Shown here: one piece after another, positions 50,401 through 62,726 of the stretch
Layout of the letters: each line of letters begins with the position of its first letter
How positions within the stretch are numbered: position 1 is the first letter of the stretch
Assembly: GCF_051020955.1 (NCBI RefSeq)
Contig: NW_027477032.1
Coordinates: 1 to 64,000, forward strand
DNA: 64,000 nt
Direction of reading: 5' to 3'
From: Megalopta genalis
Taxonomy: Eukaryota > Arthropoda > Insecta > Hymenoptera > Halictidae
The notes under the pieces: model-generated
The model's database searches: none
What the model was told of the DNA's origin: nothing
Seen by the model: the letters and a program-made list of their open reading frames with translations, nothing else
Translations under genes and position numbers: made by a program

Positions 50401-53400
50401 CGAATTCATTTGAAGTTTGGATTAGAAGCTAACTCGATTGTTTCGCAATGCACTTTATGCTAAATCATGTATAAAACATGTATTTGAAGCTAAACCATTT
50501 ATTTCGCATGTATTTGAAGCTAAGACTTAAACTTTGCATGAAATTGAAGCTAAATCATGTGTTTCGCTTGGATTTGAAGCTAACTCGTTAGTTTCGCATG
50601 CAGTTGAAGCTATATCGCTTATATTCGCAAGTATTTGAAGCCACATCATTCGTTTCGCATAAATTTGAAACTAAGGCTACTACTTCGCATTGATTTGAAG
50701 CTAAATCATGTGTTTCGCTTGGATTTGAAGCTAACGCGTTTGTTCCGCATGCAGTTGAAGCTAAATCATGTATATCACAAGTATTTGAAGCTAAACCGTT
50801 CGTTTCGCATGGATTTGAATCTAAGCCTCCTACGTCGCATAAATTTGAATCTAAATCATGTGTTTCGCTTGGATTTGAAGCTAACTCGTTTGTTTCGCAT
50901 GCAGTTAAAGCTAATTCATGTATATCACAAGTATTTGAAGCTAAACCGTTCGTTTCGCATGGATTTGAATCTAAGCCTCCTACGTCGCATGAATTTGAAT
51001 CTAAATCATGTGTTTCGCTTGGATTTGAAGCTAACTCGTTTGTTTCGCTTGCAGTTGAAGCTAAATCATGTATATCACAAGTATTTGAAGCTAAACCGTT
51101 CGTTTCGCATGGATTTGAATCTAAGCCTCCTACGTCGCATGAATTTGAATCTAAATCATGTGTTTCGCTTGCATTTGAAACTAATTCGTTTGTTTCGCAT
51201 GCAGTTGAAGCTATATCGCTTATATTCGCAAGTATTTGAAGCCAAATCATTCGTTTCGCATAAATTTGAAACTAAGGCAACTACTTCGCATTGATTTGAA
51301 GCTAAATCATGTGTTTCGCTTGGATTTGAAGCTAACTCGTTTGTTTCGCATGCAGTTGAAGCTAAATCATGTATATCACAAGTATTTGAAGCTAAACCAT
51401 TCGTTTCGCATGGATTTGAATCTAAGCCTCCTACTTCGCATGAATTTGAATCTAAATCATGTGTTTCGCTTGCATTTGAAGCTAATTCGTTTGTTTCGCA
51501 TGCAGTTGAAGCTAAATTATGTATAAACAACTATTTGAAGCTAAACCATGTGTTTCGCATGGATTTGAAGCTAATTCGTTTGTTTCGCATGCAGTTGAAG
51601 CTAAATCATGTATATCACAAGTATTAGAAGCTAAACCATTTGTATCGCATGGATTTGAAGCTAAGCCTTCTAATGCGCAATGATTCGAATCTAAATCATG
51701 TGTTATGCTTGGACTTGAAGCTAACTCGATTGTTTCGCATTCCTTCTACTTCGAATTCATTTGAAGTTTGGGTTAGAAGCTAACTCGATTGTTTCGCAAT
51801 ACACTTTATGCTAAATCATGTATAAAACATGTATTTGAAGCTAAACCATTTATTTCGCATGTATTTGAAGCTAAGACTTATACTTTGCATGAAATTGAAG
51901 CTAAATCATGTGTTTCGTTTGGATTTGAAGCTAACTCGTTTGTTTCGCATGCAGTTGAAGCTATATCGCTTATATTCGCAAGTATTTGAAGCCACATCAT
52001 TCGTTTCGCATAAATTTGAAACTAAGGCTACTACTTCGCATTGATTTGAAGCTAAATCATGTGTTTCGCTTGGATTTGAAGCTAACGCGTTTGTTCCGCA
52101 TGCAGTTGAAGCTAAATCATGTATATCACAAGTATTTGAAGCTAAACCGTTCGTTTCGCATGGATTTGAATCTAAGCCTCCTACGTCGCATGAATTTGAA
52201 TCTAAATCATGTGTTTCGCTTGGATTTGAAGCTAACTCGTTTGTTTCGCATGCAGTTAAAGCTAATTCATGTATATCACAAGTATTTGAAGCTAAACCGT
52301 TCGTTTCGCATGGATTTGAATCTAAGCCTCCTACGTCGCATGAATTTGAATCTAAATCATGTGTTTCGCCTGGATTTGAAGCTAACTCGTTTGTTTCGCA
52401 TGCAGTTGAAGCTAAATCATGTATATCACAAGTATTCGAAGCTAAACCATTTGTATCGCATGGATTTGAAGCTAAACCTTCTAATGCGCAATGATTCGAA
52501 GCTTAATCATGTGTTTTGCTTGGATTTGAAGCTAACTCGATTGTTTCGCATTCCTTCTACTTCGAATTCATTTGAAGTTTGGATTAGAAGCTAACTCGAT
52601 TGTTTCGCAATGCACTTTATGCTAAATCATGTATAAAACATGTATTTGAAGCTAAACCATTTATTTCGCATGTATTTGAAGCTAAGACTTATACTTTGCA
52701 TGAAATTGAAGCTAAATCATGTGTTTCGCTTGGATTTGAAGCTAACTCGTTAGTTTCGCATGCAGTTGAAGCTATATCGCTTATATTCGCAAGTATTTGA
52801 AGCCAAATCATTCGTTTCGCATAAATTTGAAACTAAGGCAACTACTTCGCATTGATTTGAAGCTAAATCATGTGTTTCGCTTGGATTTGAAGCTAACTCG
52901 TTTGTTTCGCATGCAGTTGAAGCTAAATCATGTATATCACAAGTATTTGAAGCTAAACCATTCGTTTCGCATGGATTTGAATCTAAGCCTCCTACTTCGC
53001 ATGAATTTGAATCTAAATCATGTGTTTCGCTTGCATTTGAAGCTAATTCGTTTGTTTCGCATGCAGTTGAAGCTAAATTATGTATAAACAACTATTTGAA
53101 GCTAAACCATGTGTTTCGCATGGATTTGAAGCTAATTCGTTTGTTTCGCATGCAGTTGAAGCTAAATCATGTATAACACAAGTATTCGAAGCTAAACCAT
53201 TTGTATCGCATGGATTTGAAGCTAAACCTTCTAATGCGCAATGATTCGAAGCTTAATCATGTGTTTTGCTTGGATTTGAAGCTAACTCGATTGTTTCGCA
53301 TTCCTTCTACTTCGAATTCATTTGAAGTTTGGATTAGAAGCTAACTCGATTGTTTCGCAATGCACTTTATGCTAAATCATGTATAAAACATGTATTTGAA

Positions 53401-53500
53401 GCTAAACCATTTATTTCGCATGTATTTGAAGCTAAGACTTAAACTTTGCATGAAATTGAAGCTAAATCATGTGTTTCGCTTGGATTTGAAGCTAACTCGT
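47400..53500. repeat. 2,912-bp tandem repeat, about two copies
   Basis: Landmarks recur at 2,912 bp: 47,723/50,635/53,547; 48,244/51,156; 48,877/51,789; 49,074/51,986; 49,688/52,600; 49,885/52,797. The copies look almost identical. One difference is a 6-bp deletion at about 47,717, where TATTCGC is shortened against 50,626. A third copy begins near 53.5 kb but has lost 601 bp (four pentamers), so the next landmark falls at 54,100 instead of 54,701. Boundaries are approximate. Confidence 0.85.
47875..48024. repeat. 150-bp pentamer (monomer order D-E-A-B-C), example unit
   Basis: Five 30-bp monomers of distinct type lie at 47,875 (D, with ACCGTTCG), 47,905 (E, with GCCTCCTACG), 47,935 (A, with CGCTTGG), 47,965 (B, with GCATGCAG) and 47,995 (C, with ATATCACAAG). 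The next D starts exactly 150 bp later at 48,025, and the pattern repeats at 48,175. This order dominates the right two thirds of the array. Type B carries the 6-bp palindrome GCATGC, giving one such site per pentamer. Confidence 0.93.
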
Positions 53501-56500
53501 TAGTTTCGCATGCAGTTGAAGCTATATCGCTTATATTCGCAAGTATTTGAAGCCACATCATTCGTTTCGCATAAATTTGAAACTAAGGCTACTACTTCGC
53601 ATTGATTTGAAGCTAAATCATGTGTTTCGCTTGGATTTGAAGCTAACGCGTTTGTTCCGCATGCAGTTGAAGCTAAATCATGTATATCACAAGTATTTGA
53701 AGCTAAACCATTCGTTTCGCATGGATTTGAATCTAAGCCTCCTACTTCGCATGAATTTGAATCTAAATCATGTGTTTCGCTTGCATTTGAAGCTAATTCG
53801 TTTGTTTCGCATGCAGTTGAAGCTAAATTATGTATAAACAACTATTTGAAGCTAAACCATGTGTTTCGCATGGATTTGAAGCTAATTCGTTTGTTTCGCA
53901 TGCAGTTGAAGCTAAATCATGTATATCACAAGTATTAGAAGCTAAACCATTTGTATCGCATGGATTTGAAGCTAAGCCTTCTAATGCGCAATGATTCGAA
54001 TCTAAATCATGTGTTATGCTTGGACTTGAAGCTAACTCGATTGTTTCGCATTCCTTCTACTTCGAATTCATTTGAAGTTTGGGTTAGAAGCTAACTCGAT
54101 TGTTTCGCAATACACTTTATGCTAAATCATGTATAAAACATGTATTTGAAGCTAAACCATTTATTTCGCATGTATTTGAAGCTAAGACTTATACTTTGCA
54201 TGAAATTGAAGCTAAATCATGTGTTTCGTTTGGATTTGAAGCTAACTCGTTTGTTTCGCATGCAGTTGAAGCTATATCGCTTATATTCGCAAGTATTTGA
54301 AGCCACATCATTCGTTTCGCATAAATTTGAAACTAAGGCTACTACTTCGCATTGATTTGAAGCTAAATCATGTGTTTCGCTTGGATTTGAAGCTAACTCG
54401 TTTGTTTCGCATGCAGTTGAAGCTAAATCATGTATATCACAAGTATTTGAAGCTAAACCATTCGTTTCGCATGGATTTGAATCTAAGCCTCCTACTTCGC
54501 ATGAATTTGAATCTAAATCATGTGTTTCGCTTGCATTTGAAGCTAATTCGTTTGTTTCGCATGCAGTTGAAGCTAAATTATGTATAAACAACTATTTGAA
54601 GCTAAACCATGTGTTTCGCATGGATTTGAAGCTAATTCGTTTGTTTCGCATGCAGTTGAAGCTAAATCATGTATAACACAAGTATTCGAAGCTAAACCAT
54701 TTGTATCGCATGGATTTGAAGCTAAACCTTCTAATGCGCAATGATTCGAAGCTTAATCATGTGTTTTGCTTGGATTTGAAGCTAACTCGATTGTTTCGCA
54801 TTCCTTCTACTTCGAATTCATTTGAAGTTTGGATTAGAAGCTAACTCGATTGTTTCGCAATGCACTTTATGCTAAATCATGTATAAAACATGTATTTGAA
54901 GCTAAACCATTTATTTCGCATGTATTTGAAGCTAAGACTTATACTTTGCATGAAATTGAAGCTAAATCATGTGTTTCGTTTGGATTTGAAGCTAACTCGT
55001 TAGTTTCGCATGCAGTTGAAGCTATATCGCTTATATTCGCAAGTATTTGAAGCCACATCATTCGTTTCGCATAAATTTGAAACTAAGGCTACTACTTCGC
55101 ATTGATTTGAAGCTAAATCATGTGTTTCGCTTGGATTTGAAGCTAACGCGTTTGTTCCGCATGCAGTTGAAGCTAAATCATGTATATCACAAGTATTTGA
55201 AGCTAAACCGTTCGTTTCGCATGGATTTGAATCTAAGCCTCCTACGTCGCATGAATTTGAATCTAAATCATGTGTTTCGCTTGGATTTGAAGCTAACTCG
55301 TTTGTTTCGCATGCAGTTAAAGCTAATTCATGTATATCACAAGTATTTGAAGCTAAACCGTTCGTTTCGCATGGATTTGAATCTAAGCCTCCTACGTCGC
55401 ATGAATTTGAATCTAAATCATGTGTTTCGCCTGGATTTGAAGCTAACTCGTTTGTTTCGCATGCAGTTGAAGCTAAATCATGTATATCACAAGTATTCGA
55501 AGCTAAACCATTTGTATCGCATGGATTTGAAGCTAAACCTTCTAATGCGCAATGATTCGAAGCTTAATCATGTGTTTTGCTTGGATTTGAAGCTAACTCG
55601 ATTGTTTCGCATTCCTTCTACTTCGAATTCATTTGAAGTTTGGATTAGAAGCTAACTCGATTGTTTCGCAATGCACTTTATGCTAAATCATGTATAAAAC
55701 ATGTATTTGAAGCTAAACCATTTATTTCGCATGTATTTGAAGCTAAGACTTATACTTTGCATGAAATTGAAGCTAAATCATGTGTTTCGCTTGGATTTGA
55801 AGCTAACTCGTTAGTTTCGCATGCAGTTGAAGCTATATCGCTTATATTCGCAAGTATTTGAAGCCAAATCATTCGTTTCGCATAAATTTGAAACTAAGGC
55901 AACTACTTCGCATTGATTTGAAGCTAAATCATGTGTTTCGCTTGGATTTGAAGCTAACTCGTTTGTTTCGCATGCAGTTGAAGCTAAATCATGTATATCA
56001 CAAGTATTTGAAGCTAAACCATTCGTTTCGCATGGATTTGAATCTAAGCCTCCTACTTCGCATGAATTTGAATCTAAATCATGTGTTTCGCTTGCATTTG
56101 AAGCTAATTCGTTTGTTTCGCATGCAGTTGAAGCTAAATTATGTATAAACAACTATTTGAAGCTAAACCATGTGTTTCGCATGGATTTGAAGCTAATTCG
56201 TTTGTTTCGCATGCAGTTGAAGCTAAATCATGTATATCACAAGTATTCGAAGCTAAACCATTTGTATCGCATGGATTTGAAGCTAAGCCTTCTAATGCGC
56301 AATGATTCGAATCTAAATCATGTGTTATGCTTGGACTTGAAGCTAACTCGATTGTTTCGCATTCCTTCTACTTCGAATTCATTTGAAGTTTGGATTAGAA
56401 GCTAACTCGATTGTTTCGCAATACACTTTATGCTAAATCATGTATAAAACATGTATTTGAAGCTAAACCATTTATTTCACATGTATTTGAAGCTAAGACT

Positions 56501-59500
56501 TATACTTTGCATGAAATTGAAGCTAAATCATGTGTTTCGCTTGGATTTGAAGCTAACTCGTTTGTTTCGCATGCAGTTGAAGCTATATCGCTTATATTCG
56601 CAAGTATTTGAAACCAAATCATTCGATTCGCATGAATTTGAAACTAGGGTGTCTACTTCGCATTGATTTCAACCTAAATCATGTGTTTCGCTTGGATTTG
56701 AAGCTAACTCGTTTGTTTCGCATGCAGTTGAAGCTAAATCATGTATATCACAAGTATTTGAAGCTAAACCATTCGTTTCGCATGGATTTGAATCTAAGCC
56801 TCCTACTTCGCATGAATTTGAATCTAAATCATGTGTTTCGCTTGCATTTGAAGCTAATTCGTTTGTTTCGCATGCAGTTGAAGCTAAATTATGTATAAAC
56901 AACTATTTGAAGCTAAACCATGTGTTTCGCATGGATTTGAAGCTAATTCGTTTGTTTCGCATGCAGTTGAAGCTAAATCATGTATATCACAAGTATTCGA
57001 AGCTAAACCATTTGTATCGCATGGATTTGAAGCTAAGCCTTCTAATGCGCAATGATTCGAATCTAAATCATGTGTTATGCTTGGACTTGAAGCTAACTCG
57101 ATTGTTTCGCATTCCTTCTACTTCGAATTCATTTGAAGTTTGGATTAGAAGCTAACTCGATTGTTTCGCAATACACTTTATGCTAAATCATGTATAAAAC
57201 ATGTATTTGAAGCTAAACCATTTATTTCACATGTATTTGAAGCTAAGACTTATACTTTGCATGAAATTGAAGCTAAATCATGTGTTTCGCTTGGATTTGA
57301 AGCTAACTCGTTTGTTTCGCATGCAGTTGAAGCTATATCGCTTATATTCGCAAGTATTTGAAACCAAATCATTCGATTCGCATGAATTTGAAACTAGGGT
57401 GTCTACTTCGCATTGATTTCAACCTAAATCATGTGTTTCGCTTGGATTTGAAGCTAACTCGTTTGTTTCGCATGCAGTTGAAGCTAAATCATGTATATCA
57501 CAAGTATTTGAAGCTAAACCGTTCGTTTCGCATGGATTTGAATCTAAGCCTCCTACGTCGCATGAATTTGAATCTAAATCATGTGTTTCGCTTGCATTTG
57601 AAGCTAATTCGTTTGTTTCGCATGCAGTTGAAGCTAAATTATGTATAAACAACTATTTGAAGCTAAACCATGTGTTTCGCATGGATTTGAAGCTAATTCG
57701 TTTGTTTCGCATGCAGTTGAAGCTAACTCGATTGTTTCGCATTCCTTCTACTTCGAATTCATTTGAAGTTTGGATTAGAAGCTAACTCGATTGTTTCGCA
57801 ATGCACTTTATGCTAATCATGTATAAAACATGTATTTGAAGCTAAACCATTTATTTCGCATGTATTTGAATCTAAGCCTCCTACTTCGCATGAATTTGAA
57901 TCTAAATCATGTGTTTCGCTTGCATTTGAAGCTAATTCGTTTGTTTCGCATGCAGTTGAAGCTAAATTATGTACAAACAACTATTTGAAGCTAAACCATG
58001 TGTTTCGCATGGATTTGAAGCTAATTCGTTTGTTTCGCATGCAGTTGAAGCTAAATCATGTATACCACAAGTATTCGGAGCTAAACCATTTGTATCGCAT
58101 GGATTTGAAGCTAAGCCTTCTAATGCGCAATGATTCGAATCTAAATCATGTGTTATGCTTGGACTTGAAGCTAACTCGATTGTTTCGCATTCCTTCTACT
58201 TCGCATTGATTTGAAGTTTGGATTAGAAGCTAACTCGATTGTTTCGCAATGCAGTTTATGCTAAATCATGTATAAAACATGTATTTGAAGCTAAACCATT
58301 TATTTCGCATGTATTTGAAGCTAAGACTTATACTTTGCATGAAATTGAAGCTAAATCATGTGTTTCGCTTGGATTTGAAGCTAACTCGTTAGTTTCGCAT
58401 GCAGTTGAAGCTATATCGCTTATATTCGCAAGTATTTGAAGCCAAATCATTCGTTTCGCATAAATTTGAAACTAAGGCAACTACTTCGCATTGATTTGAA
58501 GCTAAATCATGTGTTTCGCTTGGATTTGAAGCTAACTCGTTTGTTTCGCATGCAGTTGAAGCTAAATCATGTATATCACAAGTATTTGAAGCTAAACCAT
58601 TCGTTTCGCATGGATTTGAATCTAAGCCTCCTACTTCGCATGAATTTGAATCTAAATCATGTGTTTCGCTTGCATTTGAAGCTAATTCGTTTGTTTCGCA
58701 TGCAGTTGAAGCTAAATTATGTATAAACAACTATTTGAAGCTAAACCATGTGTTTCGCATGGATTTGAAGCTAATTCGTTTGTTTCGCATGCAGTTGAAG
58801 CTAAATCATGTATATCACAAGTATTCGAAGCTAAACCATTTGTATCGCATGGATTTGAAGCTAAGCCTTCTAATGCGCAATGATTCGAATCTAAATCATG
58901 TGTTATGCTTGGACTTGAAGCTAACTCGATTGTTTCGCATTCCTTCTACTTCGCATTGATTTGAAGTTTGGATTAGAAGCTAACTCGATGGTTTCGCATG
59001 CAGTTGAAGCTATATCGCTTATATTCGCAAGTATTTGAAACCAAATCATTCGATTCGCATGAATTTGAAACTAGGGCTTCTACTTCGCATTGATTTCAAG
59101 CTAAATCATGTGTTTCGCATGGATTTGAAGCTAACTCGTTTGTTTCGCATGCAGTTGAAGCTAAATCATGTATATCACAAGTATTTGAAGCTAAACCGTT
59201 CGTTTCGCATGGATTTGAATCTAAGCCTCCTACGTCGCATGAATTTGAATCTAAATCATGTGTTTCGCTTGGATTTGAAGCTAACTCGTTTGTTTCGCAT
59301 GCAGTTGAAGCTAAATCATGTATATCACAAGTATTTGAAGCTAAACCATTTGTATCGCATGGATTTGAAGCTAAGCCTTCTAATGCGCAATGATTCGAAG
59401 CTAAATCATGTGTTTTGCTTGGATTTTAAGCTAACTCGATGGTTTCGCATTCCTTCTACTTCGAATTGATTTGAAGTTTGGATTAGAAGCTAACTCGATT

Positions 59501-61440
59501 GTTTCGCAATGCACTTTATGCTAAATCATGTATAAAACATGTATTTGAAGCTAAACCATTTATTTTGCATGTATTTGAAGCTAAGACTTATACTTTGCAT
59601 GAAATTGAAACTAAATCATGTGTTTCGCTTGCATTTGAAGCTAATTCGTTTGTTTCGCATGCAGTTGAGGCTAAATTATGTATAAACAAGTATTTGAAGC
59701 TAAACCATTTGCATCGCAAGGATTTGAAGCTAAACCATGTGATTCGCAAGAATTTGAAGCTAAATCATGTGTTTCGCTTGGATTTGAAGCTAACTCGTTT
59801 GTTTCGCACGCAGTTGAAGCTATATCGCTTATATTCGCAAGTATTTGAAACCAAATCATTCGATTCGCATGAATTTGAAACAAGGGCTTCTACTTCGCAT
59901 TGATTTCAAGTTAAATCATGTGTTTCGCTTGGATTTGAAGCTAACTCGTTTGTTTCGCATGCAGTTGAAGCTAAATCATGTATATCACAAGTATTTGAAG
60001 CTAAACCTTTCGTTTAACATGGATTTGAATCTAAGCCTCCTACGTCGCATGAATTTGAATCTAAATCATGTGTTTCGCTTGGATTTGAAGCTAACTCGTT
60101 TGTTTCGCATGCAGTTGAAGCTATATCGCTTATATTCGCAAGTATTTGAAGCCAAATCAATCGTTTCGCATAAATTTGAAACTAAGGCTACTACTTCGCA
60201 TTGATTTGAAGCTAAATCATGTGTTTCGCTTGGATTTGAAGCTAACTCGTTTGTTTCGCATGCAGTTAAAGCTAAATCATGTATATCATAAGTATTTGAA
60301 GCTAAACCGTTCGTTTCGCATGGATTTGAATCTAAGCCTCCTACGTCGCATGAATTTGAATCTAAATCATGTGTTTCGCTTGGATTTGAAGCTAACTCGT
60401 TTGTTTCGCATGCAGTTGAATCTAAATCATGTATATCACAAGTATTCGAAGCTAAACCATTTGTATCGCATGGATTTGAAGCTAAGCCTTCTAATGCGCA
60501 ATGATTCGAAGCTAAATCATGTGTTTTGGTTGGATTTGAAGCTAACACGATTGTTTCGCATTCCTTCTACTTCGCATTGATTTGAAGTTTGGATTAGAAG
60601 CTAACTCGATTGTTTCGCAATGCAGTTTATGCTAAATCATGTATAAAACATGTATTTGAAGCTAAACCATTTATTTCGCATGTATTTGAAGCTAAGACTT
60701 ATACTTGCATGAAATTGAAGCTAAATCATGTGTTTCGCTTGGATTTGAAGCTAACTCGTTAGTTTCGCATGCAGTTGAAGCTATATCGCTTATATTCGCA
60801 AGTATTTGAAGCCAAATCATTCGTTTCGCATAAATTTGAAACTAAGGCTACTACTTCGCATTGATTTGAAGCTAAATCATGTGTTTCGCTTGGATTTGAA
60901 GCTAACTCGTTTGTTTCGCATGCAGTTGAAGCTAAATCATGTATATCACAAGTATTTGAAGCTAAACCGTTCGTTTCGCATGGATTTGAATCTAAGCCTC
61001 CTACGTCGCATGAATTTGAATCTAAATCATGTGTTTCGCTTGGATTTGAAGCTAACTCGTTTGTTTCGCATGCAGTTAAAGCTAAATCATGTATATCACA
61101 AGTATTTGAAGCTAAACCGTTCGTTTCGCATGGATTTGAATCTAATCCTCCTACTTCGCATGAATTTGAATCTAAATCATGTGTTTCGCTTGGATTTGAA
61201 GCTAACTCGTTTATTTCGCATGCAGTTGAAGCTAAATCATGTATATCACAAGTATTCGAAGCTAAACCATTTGTATCGCATGGATTTGAAGCTAAGCCTT
61301 CTAATGCGCAATGATTCGAAGCTAAATCATGTGTTTTGCTTGGATTTGAAGCTAACTCGATTGTTTCGCATTCCCACTACTTCGCATTGATTTGAAGTTT
61401 GGATTAGGAGCTAACTCGATTGTTTCGCAATGCAGTTTAT
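53500..61440. repeat. Satellite region VI: 750-bp and 811-bp J-containing repeats
   Basis: J-block landmarks follow at 54,100, 54,850, 55,661, 56,411 and 57,161, so spacing alternates between 750 bp (25 x 30) and 811 bp. A near-exact 750-bp tandem pair covers about 55,860-57,360; its halves differ by D/E monomer subtype (ATTCG/CTACTTCG against GTTCG/CTACGTCG at about 56,771 and 57,521). Another 750-bp step links 57,985 and 58,735. Past 58.9 kb the spacing becomes irregular (J near 59.4, 60.6 and 61.4 kb). Confidence 0.8.
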
Positions 61441-62140
61441 GCTAAATCATGTACAAAACATGTATTTGAAGCTAAACCATTTATTTCGCATGTATTTGAA
61501 GCTAAGACTTATACTTTGCATGAAATTGAAGCTAAATCATGTGTTTCGATTGGATTTGAAGCTAACCCATTGTTTTCGCATGCAGTTGAATCTAAATCAT
61601 GTATATCACAAGTATTTGAAGCTAAACCATTCGTTTCGCATGGATTTGATGCTAAGCCTCCTACTTCGAATGAATTTGAATCTAAATCATGTGTATTGCT
61701 CGGTTTTGAAGCCTACTGGTTTGTTTCGCTTGCATTTGAAGCTAATTTGTTTCTTTCGCATGCAGTTGAAGATAAATCATGTAAATCACAAGTATTTGAA
61801 GCTAAACCATGGGTTTCGCATGGATTTGAAGCTAACTCGTTTTTTTCGCCTGCATTTGAAGATAAATCGTGTATATCACAAGTATTTGAAGCTAAACCAT
61901 TCGCTTCGAATGGATTTGAAGCAAAGCCTTCAACTTCGCATTGATTTCAAGATAAATCATGTGTTTCGCTTGGATTTGAAGCTAACACGTTTGTTTCGCA
62001 TGCAGTTGAAGCTAAAACATGTACACCACAAGTATCTGAATCTAATCCATCTGTTTCGCAAGAATATGAAGCTATGAATCTAGTCCATGTGATTCGCATG
62101 AATTTGAAGCTAAATCATGTGATTCGCATGGATTTGAAGC
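61441..62140. repeat. Right-terminal satellite block with region-I-type monomers
   Basis: After the last J block the array returns to monomers typical of region I: the GCCTACTGG unit near 61,710, the T-run unit before CGCCTGC near 61,842, and the TGTACA/CAAGAATATGAAGC units near 62,030-62,070. Several private substitutions are present (for example at 61,665 and 61,696). The block ends in mid-monomer at 62,140 (GGATTTGAAGC), exactly where the retrotransposon begins. Confidence 0.8.
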
Positions 62141-62502
62141 TGTAGCGGCCAGTCGGCGCGCATAAGAGAAGATTTATTTCTCGCGCAAACGACTAACATA
62201 TTTATGACTCTCCTTCGAAAAGGCTATCTTTGAGTAAACTGTTTTCTGTGCGGATGGCAATAAGCCAGTAGAGTTTCTTTTTTACCTGATTCTCGATAGC
62301 CTACGAGACCGTCATAAATAACGGGAAATTCCGAAGGGCACGCAAAACGGACCCGAACGCCGGACGTCCGAGCGCAACGGCCCTGAGGAAAACCCAGGCC
62401 GTTACATCATAAAAAACGCACCCACTCCGATCACCACGCGGTCCCAAAACGGGACGCGCTCAGGGCGTAAGGGACAACGCGGTGAGAAGGAGATGGACAA
62501 CG

Positions 62503-62539
62503 CTGATTGGGAAAACCCATTCGCGGGTCAACCAATCAG
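62503..62539 (+). promoter_or_regulatory. Paired inverted CCAAT boxes in the LTR
   Basis: CTGATTGG (62,503-62,510) and CCAATCAG (62,532-62,539) form a perfect 8-bp inverted repeat separated by 21 bp. They lie about 40-75 bp upstream of the TATA box, the usual place for NF-Y-type CCAAT elements. The role in LTR transcription is inferred from position. Confidence 0.6.
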
Positions 62540-62577
62540 GGGGTGTCCAGAGCCCTTGCCGGGGGCAAACAGGAAAA

Positions 62578-62586
62578 TATAAAAAG
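62578..62586 (+). promoter_or_regulatory. TATA box of the LTR promoter
   Basis: TATAAAAAG stands alone in a GC-richer stretch, downstream of the CCAAT pair and about 200 bp before the LTR end. Transcription would start roughly 25-32 bp downstream, near 62,605-62,615, at the beginning of the 27-bp repeat. That marks the U3/R boundary. Confidence 0.7.
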
Positions 62587-62607
62587 AGCAACAGTGAGAC
62601 GCTCGCC

Positions 62608-62667
62608 CTCATACCTCGCATACCTTCGATACTCCTCATACCTCGCATACCTTCGATACTTCTCATA
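62608..62667 (+). repeat. 27-bp direct repeat in the LTR (two copies plus a partial third)
   Basis: The unit starts CTCATACCTCGCATACC and runs 62,608-62,634 and 62,635-62,661; a third start (CTCATACCTC) follows at 62,662. It sits just after the predicted transcription start, so it would be at the 5' end of the RNA. The unit also holds shorter internal echoes of CATACCT. It accounts for the open frame seen on the opposite strand here. Confidence 0.85.
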
Positions 62668-62716
62668 CCTCTCTTGCTACGACGCCACGTTACCCGAAAG
62701 TGTTTCTACGCAACTT

Positions 62717-62726
62717 AATAAATAAA
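62717..62726 (+). terminator. Overlapping AATAAA polyadenylation signals in the LTR
   Basis: AATAAATAAA contains two overlapping AATAAA hexamers (62,717-62,722 and 62,721-62,726), about 105 bp after the predicted start. In the 3' LTR the same signal would direct cleavage about 10-30 bp downstream, near 62,740-62,755. This gives an R region of roughly 130-140 bp. Confidence 0.65.

Larger units (their letters stand above)
1..62140. repeat. Satellite array, 30-bp monomer with nested higher-order repeats
   Basis: The whole interval is made of variants of one 30-bp unit, roughly 2,070 copies. Nearly every unit carries the core TTTGAAGCTAA and, about 10 bp later, TTTCGC, which puts a CpG at a fixed place in most monomers. 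Units are mostly 30 bp; 29-bp and 31-bp variants recur. No unrelated insertion longer than a few tens of bases was seen by eye before the retrotransposon at 62,141. The array continues past the left edge: position 1 falls inside a monomer. Open frames on both strands follow from a monomer length divisible by 3 and are not called as genes. The chromosomal location (pericentromere, sex chromosome or other heterochromatin) cannot be told from the sequence. Family name unknown. Confidence 0.97.

Noticed and set aside
50588..51250. Minus-strand open frames of Ser/Asn/Cys/Glu-rich decapeptides (LASNPCETNG type), up to 220 codons
   Set aside because: The composition could suit a secreted repetitive protein, but all three minus frames are stopped in each J block and shifted by each 31-bp monomer. 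No signal peptide or unique flank was seen.
1..62140. CRISPR-like array (regular short repeats)
   Set aside because: There are no unique spacers; every 30-bp unit is a variant of the same sequence, and the context is eukaryotic.
1..62140. CENP-B box (TTCG....A..CGGG)
   Set aside because: TTCG is common, but the required CGGG half was not seen in the monomers, so no centromere-protein site is claimed.
62376..62403. AACGGCC/GGCCGTT inverted repeat in the LTR as a terminator hairpin
   Set aside because: It lies upstream of the promoter elements in U3, so a termination role makes no sense. It may be chance in a GC-rich stretch.
62460..62666. 68-codon minus-strand frame with MRSIEGMRG repeats
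   Set aside because: It is the reverse complement of the 27-bp direct repeat in the LTR and has no independent support.
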